A stretch of DNA of 64,000 nucleotides from assembly GCF_003854895.1 (NCBI RefSeq), contig NZ_CP033966.1:2728001-2792000 (forward strand), in the 5' to 3' direction. This stretch comes from Pigmentiphaga sp. H8. Its GTDB lineage: Bacteria > Pseudomonadota > Gammaproteobacteria > Burkholderiales > Burkholderiaceae_B. The position numbers and the translations under genes are program-made. Positions 34,830-42,058 of the stretch are shown here, piece after piece (the stretch's first letter is position 1; every line of letters starts with the position of its first letter). The notes below the pieces were generated by a model. The model was not told where the DNA came from and did not search any database. It was given only the letters and a program-made list of their open reading frames with translations.

Positions 34830-35558
34830 ATGAGACCGATTTCCCGATTGATCGCCATCGTGCCCGCCGGCGGCGTGGGCGCGCGCGCCGCCGATCCCGA
34901 GCCGGATCCGGTGGCCGCCGCGGCGGTGCGGCCCAAGCAATACCGGCTCCTGGGCGGCCAGCCCATGCTGCGCCATGCGGTCCAGGCACTGTTGCGCGAC
35001 GACCGCATCGGCCAGGTGGTGGTGGCCGTCGGCCCGGACGACACCTTGGCCGGCGCCGCGCTGGCGGGGCTGCCCCGGGTGACCTGCCTGCCCTGTGGCG
35101 GCGCCACCCGCGCCGACACCGTCACCAACGCGCTGGCGCGCTGCGGGGCCGAGGCCGACGACTGGGTCCTGGTGCACGACGCCGCGCGCCCGGGCCTGCC
35201 GCCGGCGGTGCTGCGGGCGCTGATCGACGCCTGCCTGGACGACGAGGTGGGCGGATTGGTGGCCATGCCCGTGGCCGACACCATCAAGACCCAGGGCGGC
35301 GGCGCCGTGCCCCGCGTGGCCGGCACCGTGCCGCGCGACGGGTTGTGGCAGGCCCAGACGCCGCAGATGTTCCGGGCCGGCCTCCTGCGCCGCGCGCTGG
35401 CCCATGCGGCGGTGCGCGGGCTGGCCGTGACCGACGAGGCTAGCGCGGTCGAGGCGCTGGGGCTGGCGCCCCGCCTGGTGGCGGGCACACTGTCGAATTT
35501 CAAGGTGACCTGGCCCCAGGATTTCGCCTTGATGGAAAAACTGCTGGACGCAACATGA
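34830..35558 (+). CDS. ispD: 2-C-methyl-D-erythritol 4-phosphate cytidylyltransferase IspD
   Basis: IspD makes CDP-methylerythritol in the non-mevalonate isoprenoid pathway. The 242-residue protein has the nucleotide-binding IVPAGGVGARA with a variable insertion (PEPDPVAAAAVR) before the conserved KQY, then GGATRADTVTNAL, VHDAARP and VADTIK. Its start ATG 34830 lies close to the mfd promoter. The stop overlaps the ispF start (ATGA), so the two are coupled. The frame is open far upstream but only this start gives the conserved N terminus. Confidence 0.93.
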   Translation: MRPISRLIAIVPAGGVGARAADPEPDPVAAAAVRPKQYRLLGGQPMLRHAVQALLRDDRIGQVVVAVGPDDTLAGAALAGLPRVTCLPCGGATRADTVTNALARCGAEADDWVLVHDAARPGLPPAVLRALIDACLDDEVGGLVAMPVADTIKTQGGGAVPRVAGTVPRDGLWQAQTPQMFRAGLLRRALAHAAVRGLAVTDEASAVEALGLAPRLVAGTLSNFKVTWPQDFALMEKLLDAT

Positions 35559-36106
35559 ACAAAGACAAGGACATCGACCCCCGCACCTATCCCTACCGTA
35601 TCGGGCAGGGCTACGACGTGCACGCCCTGGTCGAAGGGCGGCCGCTGATCATAGGCGGGGTCCGGATCGAGCATACGCATGGCCTCTTGGGCCATTCCGA
35701 CGCCGACGTGCTGCTGCACGCGGTCACCGACGCCATCCTGGGCGCGGCCGGGCTGGGCGACATCGGCCGCCATTTTCCCGATACCGACCCCGCCTATGCC
35801 GGCGCCGACAGCCGGCTGCTGCTGCGCACCGCGATGCAGCGCGTGCGCGAGGCGGGCTGGCAGGTCATCAACGTCGATGCGACGGTCCATGCCCAGGCGC
35901 CCAAGATCGGCCCCCACGCGGCGGCCATGGTTGCCAACATCGCCCAGGACCTGGGCGTGCCCGGCGCGTGCGTCAACATCAAGGCCAAGACCAACGAGGC
36001 CCTGGGTTTCCTGGGGCGCAAGGAAGGCATCGCCGCGACCGTGGTCGCGATGCTGGCGCGCAAGCCCGACCCTTTCCTGTACAAGGACCTTTACGCGGGG
36101 GATTGA
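35555..36106 (+). CDS. ispF: 2-C-methyl-D-erythritol 2,4-cyclodiphosphate synthase IspF
   Basis: IspF closes the cyclic diphosphate ring in the next-but-one step after IspD. The 183-residue protein has metal ligands Asp21 and His23 in GYDVHAL and His55 in HAVTDAILGA (in part). GHSDADVLLH, DIGRHFPDTD and KAKTNEALGFLGR are all present. The N-terminal 13 residues (MNKDKDIDPRTYP) are longer than in E. coli. It is coupled to ispD and followed closely by the deaminase gene. Confidence 0.94.
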   Translation: MNKDKDIDPRTYPYRIGQGYDVHALVEGRPLIIGGVRIEHTHGLLGHSDADVLLHAVTDAILGAAGLGDIGRHFPDTDPAYAGADSRLLLRTAMQRVREAGWQVINVDATVHAQAPKIGPHAAAMVANIAQDLGVPGACVNIKAKTNEALGFLGRKEGIAATVVAMLARKPDPFLYKDLYAGD

Positions 36107-36131
36107 CCCTGCCTGGATGGAGTTGCCGGAC

Positions 36132-37226
36132 ATGACCGAACCCCGAGTTTCCACCGAGGCCGTGCGCGCCTTCTGCCATGCGCTGCCCAAGGCCGAGCTG
36201 CACTGCCACCTGCTGGGCGCGCTGCGCCGTTCCACCTTCCATGAACTGGCGGGCGGCAAGGGCGGGTTGTCCAGCCAGCAGATCGACGGTCTGTATGCCC
36301 ATGGCGAGAAGCGCCAGGGGGCGATTCCGGGGCTGCGCGCGCTGGAGGACTACGGCCTGCGCACGCTGGACGATTTCTACCGCGTGACCCGCGAATACCT
36401 GGAGGATGCCCGCGCGCACAACGTGCTGTACGCGGAGTTCTTCTGGAATCCCACGGGTTCAGTGCGCGGCTCTGGACTGTCCTACGCCGCGATCCAGGAC
36501 GCCATGGTGCGCGCCATCCACGACGCCGAGCGGGACCTGGGCATCGTGGGGCGCCTGGTGCCCGCCATCGACCGCGAGGCGCCGCCCGCCGCCGCGGTGG
36601 AAATGGTCGAATGGATGGCCGCCGCCCGGCGCGACGAGGTGCCGGGCATAGGCATCGACTACCGCGAGGCGCTGGGCCCGCCGGAATGGTTCGAGCAGGC
36701 CTATGCCGACGCCCGCGGGGCGGGGCTCAAGACCACCGCTCACGCCGGCGAATACGGCCTGCCATGGACCAATGTGCGGACCGCGCTGGACGTGCTCAAG
36801 GTCGATCGCATCGACCATGGCTACACGGTGGTCGACCAGCCGGAGCTGGCGCAGCGCTGCGTCGAGTCGGGCATCGTGTTCGCGGTCGTGCCCGCCAATT
36901 CGTACTACCTGCGGACACTGCCGCCGGACCGCTGGGCGCTGGACCATCCCATCCGCAAGATGCGCGCGATGGGCTTGCGCATCCATCCCAACAGCGACGA
37001 TCCCACGCTGCACAACATCACCCAGACCAAGGCCTGGACCATGATGGTCGAGGATTTCGAGTTTCCCGTTGCCGACTTGCGCGGCTTCATGCTGAACGGC
37101 CTGGCCGGCGCATGGGTCGACGCGAGCCAGCGCCGCGCCTGGAGCGCCGACTGGAATCTGCGCTTCGATGAGCTGCACGTGCAGCACTTCGGCATCTCCG
37201 CCACTCCTTCCCACTCTGCTTCCTGA
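36132..37226 (+). CDS. Adenine/adenosine deaminase family protein
   Basis: The 364-residue protein has the metal site of the ADA family: His24 and His26 in ELHCHLLGA, His204 and Glu207 in TAHAGEYG, His229 in RIDHG, and Asp289-Asp290 in NSDDP. The RIDHG form (rather than RIGHG) is closer to adenine deaminase (Aah-like) or ADAL than to classical adenosine deaminase. The start is ATG 36132; ATG 36117 in frame is a weaker alternative. It lies 25 bp after ispF. It would salvage purines, converting the amine to inosine or hypoxanthine plus ammonia. Confidence 0.83.
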   Translation: MTEPRVSTEAVRAFCHALPKAELHCHLLGALRRSTFHELAGGKGGLSSQQIDGLYAHGEKRQGAIPGLRALEDYGLRTLDDFYRVTREYLEDARAHNVLYAEFFWNPTGSVRGSGLSYAAIQDAMVRAIHDAERDLGIVGRLVPAIDREAPPAAAVEMVEWMAAARRDEVPGIGIDYREALGPPEWFEQAYADARGAGLKTTAHAGEYGLPWTNVRTALDVLKVDRIDHGYTVVDQPELAQRCVESGIVFAVVPANSYYLRTLPPDRWALDHPIRKMRAMGLRIHPNSDDPTLHNITQTKAWTMMVEDFEFPVADLRGFMLNGLAGAWVDASQRRAWSADWNLRFDELHVQHFGISATPSHSAS

Positions 37227-37231
37227 CGACC

Positions 37232-38212
37232 ATGACCGCCACTCTACGACGCGCTTTCCTCGTTTCGGCCCTGGCGCTGGGATGCGCCGCCACCGCGCAG
37301 GCCCAATCCTCCTGGCCGGCCAAGCCCATCCGCCTGATCGTGCCGTTCACGGCCGGCGGCAGCACCGACGGCATCGCGCGCCTGGTGGCGCAGAAGCTGG
37401 GCGAGCGCCTGGGGCAATCGGTCATCGTCGACAACGTCGGCGGCGGAGGAGGGACCATAGGCACCTACCGGGCGGCCCAGGCCGAGCCCGACGGCTACAC
37501 GCTGCTGCTGGGCGTGGACAGCCCGGCGGCCATCGCGCAGTACGTCAATCCGCAGTCGGTCAAGTACGACACCGCGCGCGACCTCGTCGCCATCGGACTC
37601 ATCGCGACCCAGCCCATGGTCATCATGGGCCGGCCGGGCCTGCCGGCGGACTCCTTCGCCAAGGTGCTGGAGATGGCCAAGGCCCAGCCCGACTCGCTGA
37701 CCTACGCCACCTCGGGCATAGGCACCGTGCTGCATCTGGCCATGGAAATCATCCAGCAGCAGGCCCAGGTGCGCCTGCGCCACGTGCCGTACCGCGGCGG
37801 CGCGCAGGCCACCACCGACCTGTTGGGCAACCAGGTCGACCTGGCCATCCTGGCCTCGGGTTCGGCGGTGCCGCTGGTGGCCGCCAGGAAGGTCAAGGGC
37901 CTGGCCGTGACCACCGCCCAGCGCCTGCCCACGCTGCCCGACGTGCCCGCCATCGGCGAGCTGCCGGCCCTGAAAGGCATGGCGATGACGGCCTGGATCG
38001 GCCTGTTCGCGCCCGCGCGCACGCCGGCCAACGTCGTCGCCAGGCTGAACCAGGAACTGAACCAGGTCCTGCAGCAGCCCGAGGTCAAGGCCAAGTTCGC
38101 CGAGCAGTCCGTGGTGCCCGGTACGGGCAGCGCCACGCAATTCGGCGATTTCGTCAAGAAAGAGCAGGCGCGCTACCAGCGCATCGTGAAGGACGCGAAC
38201 ATCAAGGAATGA
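37232..38212 (+). CDS. Bug/TctC-family periplasmic solute receptor
   Basis: The 326-residue protein has a signal peptide ending near TAQAQ. The mature part has WPAKPIRLIVPFTAGG, VDNVGGGGGTIGT, DGYTLLLG and a C-terminal FAPARTPANVV, so it is a Bug receptor. It follows the deaminase gene after 5 bp, so it may be in the same transcript, and a purine-like ligand is possible. No permease is adjacent. A consensus tRNA promoter begins 14 bp downstream. Confidence 0.85.
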   Translation: MTATLRRAFLVSALALGCAATAQAQSSWPAKPIRLIVPFTAGGSTDGIARLVAQKLGERLGQSVIVDNVGGGGGTIGTYRAAQAEPDGYTLLLGVDSPAAIAQYVNPQSVKYDTARDLVAIGLIATQPMVIMGRPGLPADSFAKVLEMAKAQPDSLTYATSGIGTVLHLAMEIIQQQAQVRLRHVPYRGGAQATTDLLGNQVDLAILASGSAVPLVAARKVKGLAVTTAQRLPTLPDVPAIGELPALKGMAMTAWIGLFAPARTPANVVARLNQELNQVLQQPEVKAKFAEQSVVPGTGSATQFGDFVKKEQARYQRIVKDANIKE

Positions 38213-38226
38213 GGCCCCGGCGCCGT

Positions 38227-38256
38227 TTGACACATCTTCGAAATTACATGTAGAAT
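38227..38256 (+). promoter_or_regulatory. Promoter of tRNA-Val
   Basis: A perfect -35 TTGACA (38227-38232) and TAGAAT (38251-38256, 5 of 6) with an 18-bp spacer. Transcription would start near 38263, about 18 bp before the tRNA. Confidence 0.8.
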
Positions 38257-38280
38257 TTAATTCTTCGCTGCACAAACAGC

Positions 38281-38357
38281 AGGCGCGTAGCTCAGTTGGT
38301 TAGAGCACCACCTTGACATGGTGGGGGTCGTTGGTTCGAATCCAATCGCGCCTACCA
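38281..38357 (+). tRNA. tRNA-Val(GAC)
   Basis: The 77-nt sequence folds as a cloverleaf: acceptor AGGCGCG with CGCGCCT, D-arm GCTC/GAGC, anticodon stem CCACC/GGTGG with loop TTGACAT giving GAC, T-arm GTTGG/CCAAT with loop TTCGAAT. CCA is encoded. A terminator hairpin follows at 38363. Confidence 0.95.
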
Positions 38358-38362
38358 GATTC

Positions 38363-38398
38363 AAAGGCCCGGTACGAATATTCGTACCGGGCCTTTTT
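38363..38398 (+). terminator. Bidirectional intrinsic terminator after tRNA-Val
   Basis: AAAGGCCCGGTACGAA (38363-38378) and TTCGTACCGGGCCTTT (38381-38396) form a perfect 16-bp stem around TA, followed by a T run (38394-38398). The 34 bp are an exact palindrome, so it also ends the convergent AraC transcript. Confidence 0.88.
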
Positions 38399-38447
38399 GC
38401 ATGGTTTTTGCCTCTGCGCGCATTGCGGCGTTGTTGCCGGACGGAGG

Positions 38448-39392
38448 TCAGGCGGTGGGGCCGTTGCCCCGCTGGACGTGCCTGGCCGGCGAGTACCCGG
38501 CCCAGCGCGCAAACGCGCGCGAAAACGCCTTCTCCGAGGTATAGCCCACATGCTCGGCAACTTCGATCAGGGGCATGCGGCGCTCTTCGAGCAGGCCCGC
38601 GGCCACCGCCATGCGGTGGCGAAACAGATAGTCCATGGGCGTCATGCCCACGAGGGCCGCGAACAGCGCGCTGAAACGCGAGCGCGACATATGGACGGCA
38701 TCGGCCAGAGAAGCCAGGGTCCAGTCTTGCGCGGGTTCCCGATGCATCAGCGCAATCGCGCTCGCGATGGACTTGTGCGTGAGTCCGCGCAGCCAATTGG
38801 CCCGGTGCGGATGCCTGCTTTCCAGGTGCTCGCGCAGAATGTGGACCAGCAGCAGGTCGGCCAGGCGCGCGGCGGCAAGCTTCCAACCGCTCCTTCGCGC
38901 CAACGATTCATCGACCAGCAGGTGCATGGCGCCGGCCAGCCCGCCGCCTACGCTGACATCGCTTGCGCGCAAGTGAATGAACTTGGGCAGGATGGCCATC
39001 ACCGTGCTGCGGCAGTAGGTAGAGAACCAGGCAAGCGTGGAAAACATCGTCGACACCTCGCCGCCTCCGCCCCACGCCATGACGAAGGGAGTGTCTTCCT
39101 CGGGCCCTCCGCGGTAGCGCTCGATCAACTCTCGGAACGGTGTCGGGGGCAGCCCGGGTTCGGAGCACATTACATGCGCGCTGCCGTGCGGCAGCATCAC
39201 CAGGTCGCCTGGCTGAACCAGAAAGGGGAGATCGTCCTCGACCTGCATCCAGTACGGCCTGCCGGCGACCATGCGGATCATCGCGCCGCTCACGCCGGTC
39301 GATTGCAGCGACCATGGCCCGGACAGCGTGAACCGCGCCGTGACGGCGCGCTCACAGCGGCAGATGGCCAGGACTTCGCTCAGAGCATCCAC
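38448..39392 (-). CDS. AraC-family transcriptional regulator with cupin-type sensor domain
   Basis: The 314-residue protein has an N-terminal cupin_6-like ligand domain (FLVQPGDLVMLPHG near residues 57-70) and a C-terminal AraC HTH pair: DWTLASLADAVHMSRSRFSALF, then RMPLIEVAEHVGYTSEKAFSRAF (in part). It is divergent from a Bug receptor and near a convergent SDR gene, so it likely controls them. The spacer with the Bug gene contains an inverted repeat CCGAGC/GCTCGG at 39419-39440. The gene comes after tRNA-Val; codon use looks slightly less GC-extreme than neighbours. Confidence 0.83.
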   Translation of the reverse strand: MDALSEVLAICRCERAVTARFTLSGPWSLQSTGVSGAMIRMVAGRPYWMQVEDDLPFLVQPGDLVMLPHGSAHVMCSEPGLPPTPFRELIERYRGGPEEDTPFVMAWGGGGEVSTMFSTLAWFSTYCRSTVMAILPKFIHLRASDVSVGGGLAGAMHLLVDESLARRSGWKLAAARLADLLLVHILREHLESRHPHRANWLRGLTHKSIASAIALMHREPAQDWTLASLADAVHMSRSRFSALFAALVGMTPMDYLFRHRMAVAAGLLEERRMPLIEVAEHVGYTSEKAFSRAFARWAGYSPARHVQRGNGPTA

Positions 39393-39418
39393 GATGCGCC
39401 TTGTTCTTGAATCGAGGG

Positions 39419-39440
39419 CCGAGCAAGTTGAGACGCTCGG
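39419..39440. promoter_or_regulatory. Inverted repeat in the AraC-Bug divergent spacer
   Basis: CCGAGC (39419-39424) and GCTCGG (39435-39440) are inverted 6-bp arms around a 10-bp centre. The repeat starts 27 bp upstream of the AraC start and is a plausible regulator site, but it is short. Confidence 0.35.
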
Positions 39441-39532
39441 TGCCTTTGTTCGATCGCCTGAGTTGTTGTCGGACAGTCATTACAGCAGAAGAATGCCGGC
39501 AGGCGCCGAGTCCGGCGCATCAAGGAAGCCTC

Positions 39533-40519
39533 ATGAAATTGCGTCTGTCCCGATTGTCGACCGCTGCGGCCCTGGCCGCCTTGCTGCCCGTTGCCGCCGC
39601 GCCGGCGCTGGCGCAGCCGTTCCCCACCAAGACCATCACGATGGTCGTGGCCTATCCGGCCGGAGGGGACACCGACGTGCTGGCGCGCATCCTGGCCGAG
39701 AAACTCACCGCGCGCACGGGCCAGCGCGTGATCGTGGACAACCGGCCGGGAGCCAGCGGCGCCATCGGCGCGGCCGGTGTGATGCGCGCCGCGCCGGACG
39801 GCCACACCTTGCTGCTGGCGCCCCAGACCATGGCGATCACGCCCCTGGTGCTCAGGCTCGGCACGGGGGTGAACTACGATCCGAGCAAGGATTTCACCCC
39901 GGTGGCGAAGCTCGGGATCAATCCCTTGCTGTTGCTCAGCCGTGCCGGCGATGGCCCCCGGGATCTCAAGCAGCTCATCGACATGGCTCGCCACGACAAG
40001 GCCGTCAGCTACGCCAGCCCAGGCATCGGATCCCCCATGCATGTGGCCGCCGAGGTGCTCAACCACGATGCCGGTGTCCAGATCCGCCACGTTCCCTATC
40101 GCGGCGTGGCGCCCGCCGTGGTCGATCTCATGGGCGGGCAGATCACCGTGGCCTGGCTCTCTCCGGGGGCCGTCGCGCAGCAGCTCGGCACCGGCAAATT
40201 GCAGCCGCTGGCGGTGTCGGGCGAGCGCCGCTGGCCCACGTTGCCGCAAGTTCCGACTTTTGCCGAGCTGGGGTACAAGGGCGTGGACATCGTACCCTGG
40301 TACGGCCTGTTCGGTCCCAAGGGCATGCCCGCCAGCACGGTGACCAGCTTGAATCACCATGTGAACGAAGTGCTGCGCCTGCCGGACGTGGCGGAGAAGC
40401 TGCGTGGCCTGGGGATCGAGCCGCAGGGAGGCGAGCCCGCCCGCCTGCGGGAGTCCGTCGATGCCGACTGGCGCAGCTTCTCGCAGCGTGTGAAGGCCTT
40501 CTCCATCCAGGCGGAGTGA
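39533..40519 (+). CDS. Bug/TctC-family periplasmic solute receptor
   Basis: The 328-residue protein has a signal peptide ending near ALAQ, then PFPTKTITMVVAYPAGGDTDVLA, NRPGASGAIG and DGHTLLLAP (parts). ATG 39533 follows an AAGGAAG ribosome site. The frame is open from 39401, but that part is not signal-like. It is divergent from an AraC gene and convergent with an SDR gene. Its ligand would be the compound oxidised by the SDR or its precursor. Confidence 0.84.
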   Translation: MKLRLSRLSTAAALAALLPVAAAPALAQPFPTKTITMVVAYPAGGDTDVLARILAEKLTARTGQRVIVDNRPGASGAIGAAGVMRAAPDGHTLLLAPQTMAITPLVLRLGTGVNYDPSKDFTPVAKLGINPLLLLSRAGDGPRDLKQLIDMARHDKAVSYASPGIGSPMHVAAEVLNHDAGVQIRHVPYRGVAPAVVDLMGGQITVAWLSPGAVAQQLGTGKLQPLAVSGERRWPTLPQVPTFAELGYKGVDIVPWYGLFGPKGMPASTVTSLNHHVNEVLRLPDVAEKLRGLGIEPQGGEPARLRESVDADWRSFSQRVKAFSIQAE

Positions 40520-40541
40520 GCGCGGGGCATCGCGCCCGCAC

Positions 40542-41327
40542 TCATCCCGCGGCGTCGCTGGACATGACCAGATAGCCGCCGTCCACGGGCAGTACCACCC
40601 CCGTGACGAAGGCGGCGGCCGGCGACGCGAGAAACATCACGGGGCCGATCATGTCTTGCGGCTGGCCCCAGCGTTTGAGCGGAGTCCGCGCCTCGATCGC
40701 ACGCGAGCGCTCGGCATTGTCGGTCATGTCCTGGACCATGGGGGTCTGCACGAAACCCGGTGCGATGGCATTGACGCGAATGCCATCGGCCGCATAGGCG
40801 ATGGCCAGGGATTTCGTCAGCTGTGCGACGCCCCCCTTGGACGCCGAGTAGCCCGGCACCTGGGCGCCGCCAAAGACGCTCAGAATGGAGGTGGTGTTCA
40901 CGATCGCGCCGCGCCGTGCGGCCAATGCCGGTCGCAGCGCGCTGCACATGCGCATGGTGCCGTTGAGATTGATGTCCACGACATCGGCGAAAACCGCCGG
41001 ATCCGTAAGTTCGGCCCCGCGCCTGATCACCCCGGCGCAGTTCACCAGCACGTCCAGGTTCTGGAACCGGGCGGCGAACCGTTGTACTGCCTGCGCATCG
41101 CGCACGTCCAGGACGACGCAGTCCACCAGGGCGAGGTCCGCGGCGCCGTTCGCGCGCTCCACTTCATGCCGTGTCGCGCCGGTGGCCGTGACGCGGGCGC
41201 CGCCGGCGGCGTACGCCGCGGCGATGGCACGGCCGATGCCCGATGTGCCGCCGGTGACGAGAACCCGGGTATCCGGGGAGAAAGAATGTTCGAACGGTAC
41301 GGTCACGCTGTTCCTTCGCTGCTTCAT
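40542..41327 (-). CDS. Short-chain dehydrogenase/reductase (SDR)
   Basis: The 261-residue protein has the classical SDR motifs: TGGTSGIGRAIA, NCAGV, catalytic Ser in NTTSILS, Tyr and Lys in YSASKGG, then APGFVQTPMV. It reduces or oxidises an alcohol/ketone with NAD(P). The chosen start Met 41327 is one of several; upstream residues are not family-like. It is convergent with the Bug gene and divergent from the molybdenum hydroxylase genes. The AraC regulator may control it. Confidence 0.83.
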   Translation of the reverse strand: MKQRRNSVTVPFEHSFSPDTRVLVTGGTSGIGRAIAAAYAAGGARVTATGATRHEVERANGAADLALVDCVVLDVRDAQAVQRFAARFQNLDVLVNCAGVIRRGAELTDPAVFADVVDINLNGTMRMCSALRPALAARRGAIVNTTSILSVFGGAQVPGYSASKGGVAQLTKSLAIAYAADGIRVNAIAPGFVQTPMVQDMTDNAERSRAIEARTPLKRWGQPQDMIGPVMFLASPAAAFVTGVVLPVDGGYLVMSSDAAG

Positions 41328-41585
41328 GGGAAATGCCCGAGGCAATGCGTGCGGGCAGGGGTCCATGCTAGGGAGCGCCGTGCCGGCGTTCAACCTCCAG
41401 CCTGTTCAATGTGAGGTACCGTCCGTCCCAAACGCGCCGTGACGGGGCATGTTGGAAAATTATGAACACGTTCAAAGAAAGTGGCATTTGCGCCACCCAT
41501 CCGCTAGCATGGGGAGCCGGCGCCGGGCGGCTGTCAGGCGGCCCGCGCCACGGCAGGTAGCCGCGACTATTCCAAGGAGGAGTCC

Positions 41586-42050
41586 GTGATCGAGTTCATG
41601 CTCAATGGCAAGCAGGTGTCGGCCGACGTCGCCGACGACAAACCCCTGCTGTGGGTGCTGCGGGAGGATTTCCAGCTTACCGGGACCAAGTTCGGCTGCG
41701 GCATGGCGCAGTGCGGCGCCTGTACCGTGCATTTCAACGGCCAGGCCACGCGTTCGTGCGTGCTGCCGGCGGCGGCGGTGAAGGGGGCCTCGGTTACCAC
41801 GATCGAAGGGGTGATGGATACCCGCGCGGGCCAGGCGCTGCGCCAGGCGTGGATCGCCCACCAGGTGCCCCAGTGCGGCTATTGCCAGTCGGGACAGATG
41901 ATGACCGCCGCCGGCATGCTGGCGGGCGCGGACGGGCCGATGTCGCGCGAACAGGTCCTGGAAGGCATGGCGGGCAATCTGTGCCGCTGCGGGACCTATA
42001 ACCAGATCGCCGACGCGGTGGTCAGCGTCGCCCAGAAGCCCGCGGCCTAG
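41586..42050 (+). CDS. iorA: 2Fe-2S subunit of a molybdenum hydroxylase (IorA-like)
   Basis: The 154-residue protein binds two [2Fe-2S] clusters. The plant-type set is Cys38, Cys43, Cys46 and Cys58; the helical set is Cys97, Cys100, Cys133 and Cys135. It transfers electrons from the molybdenum subunit encoded by the next gene, 8 bp downstream. Such two-subunit enzymes (isoquinoline 1-oxidoreductase type) lack an FAD subunit. The start is GTG 41586 after AAGGAGGAG. Substrate is probably an N-heterocycle or aldehyde. Confidence 0.86.
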   Translation: MIEFMLNGKQVSADVADDKPLLWVLREDFQLTGTKFGCGMAQCGACTVHFNGQATRSCVLPAAAVKGASVTTIEGVMDTRAGQALRQAWIAHQVPQCGYCQSGQMMTAAGMLAGADGPMSREQVLEGMAGNLCRCGTYNQIADAVVSVAQKPAA

Positions 42051-42058
42051 GAGGCGCC

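Noticed and set aside
38281..41327. Genomic island inserted at tRNA-Val (AraC, Bug, SDR genes).
   Set aside because: No integrase and no second copy of the tRNA 3' end could be found by eye; only codon use looks slightly different.
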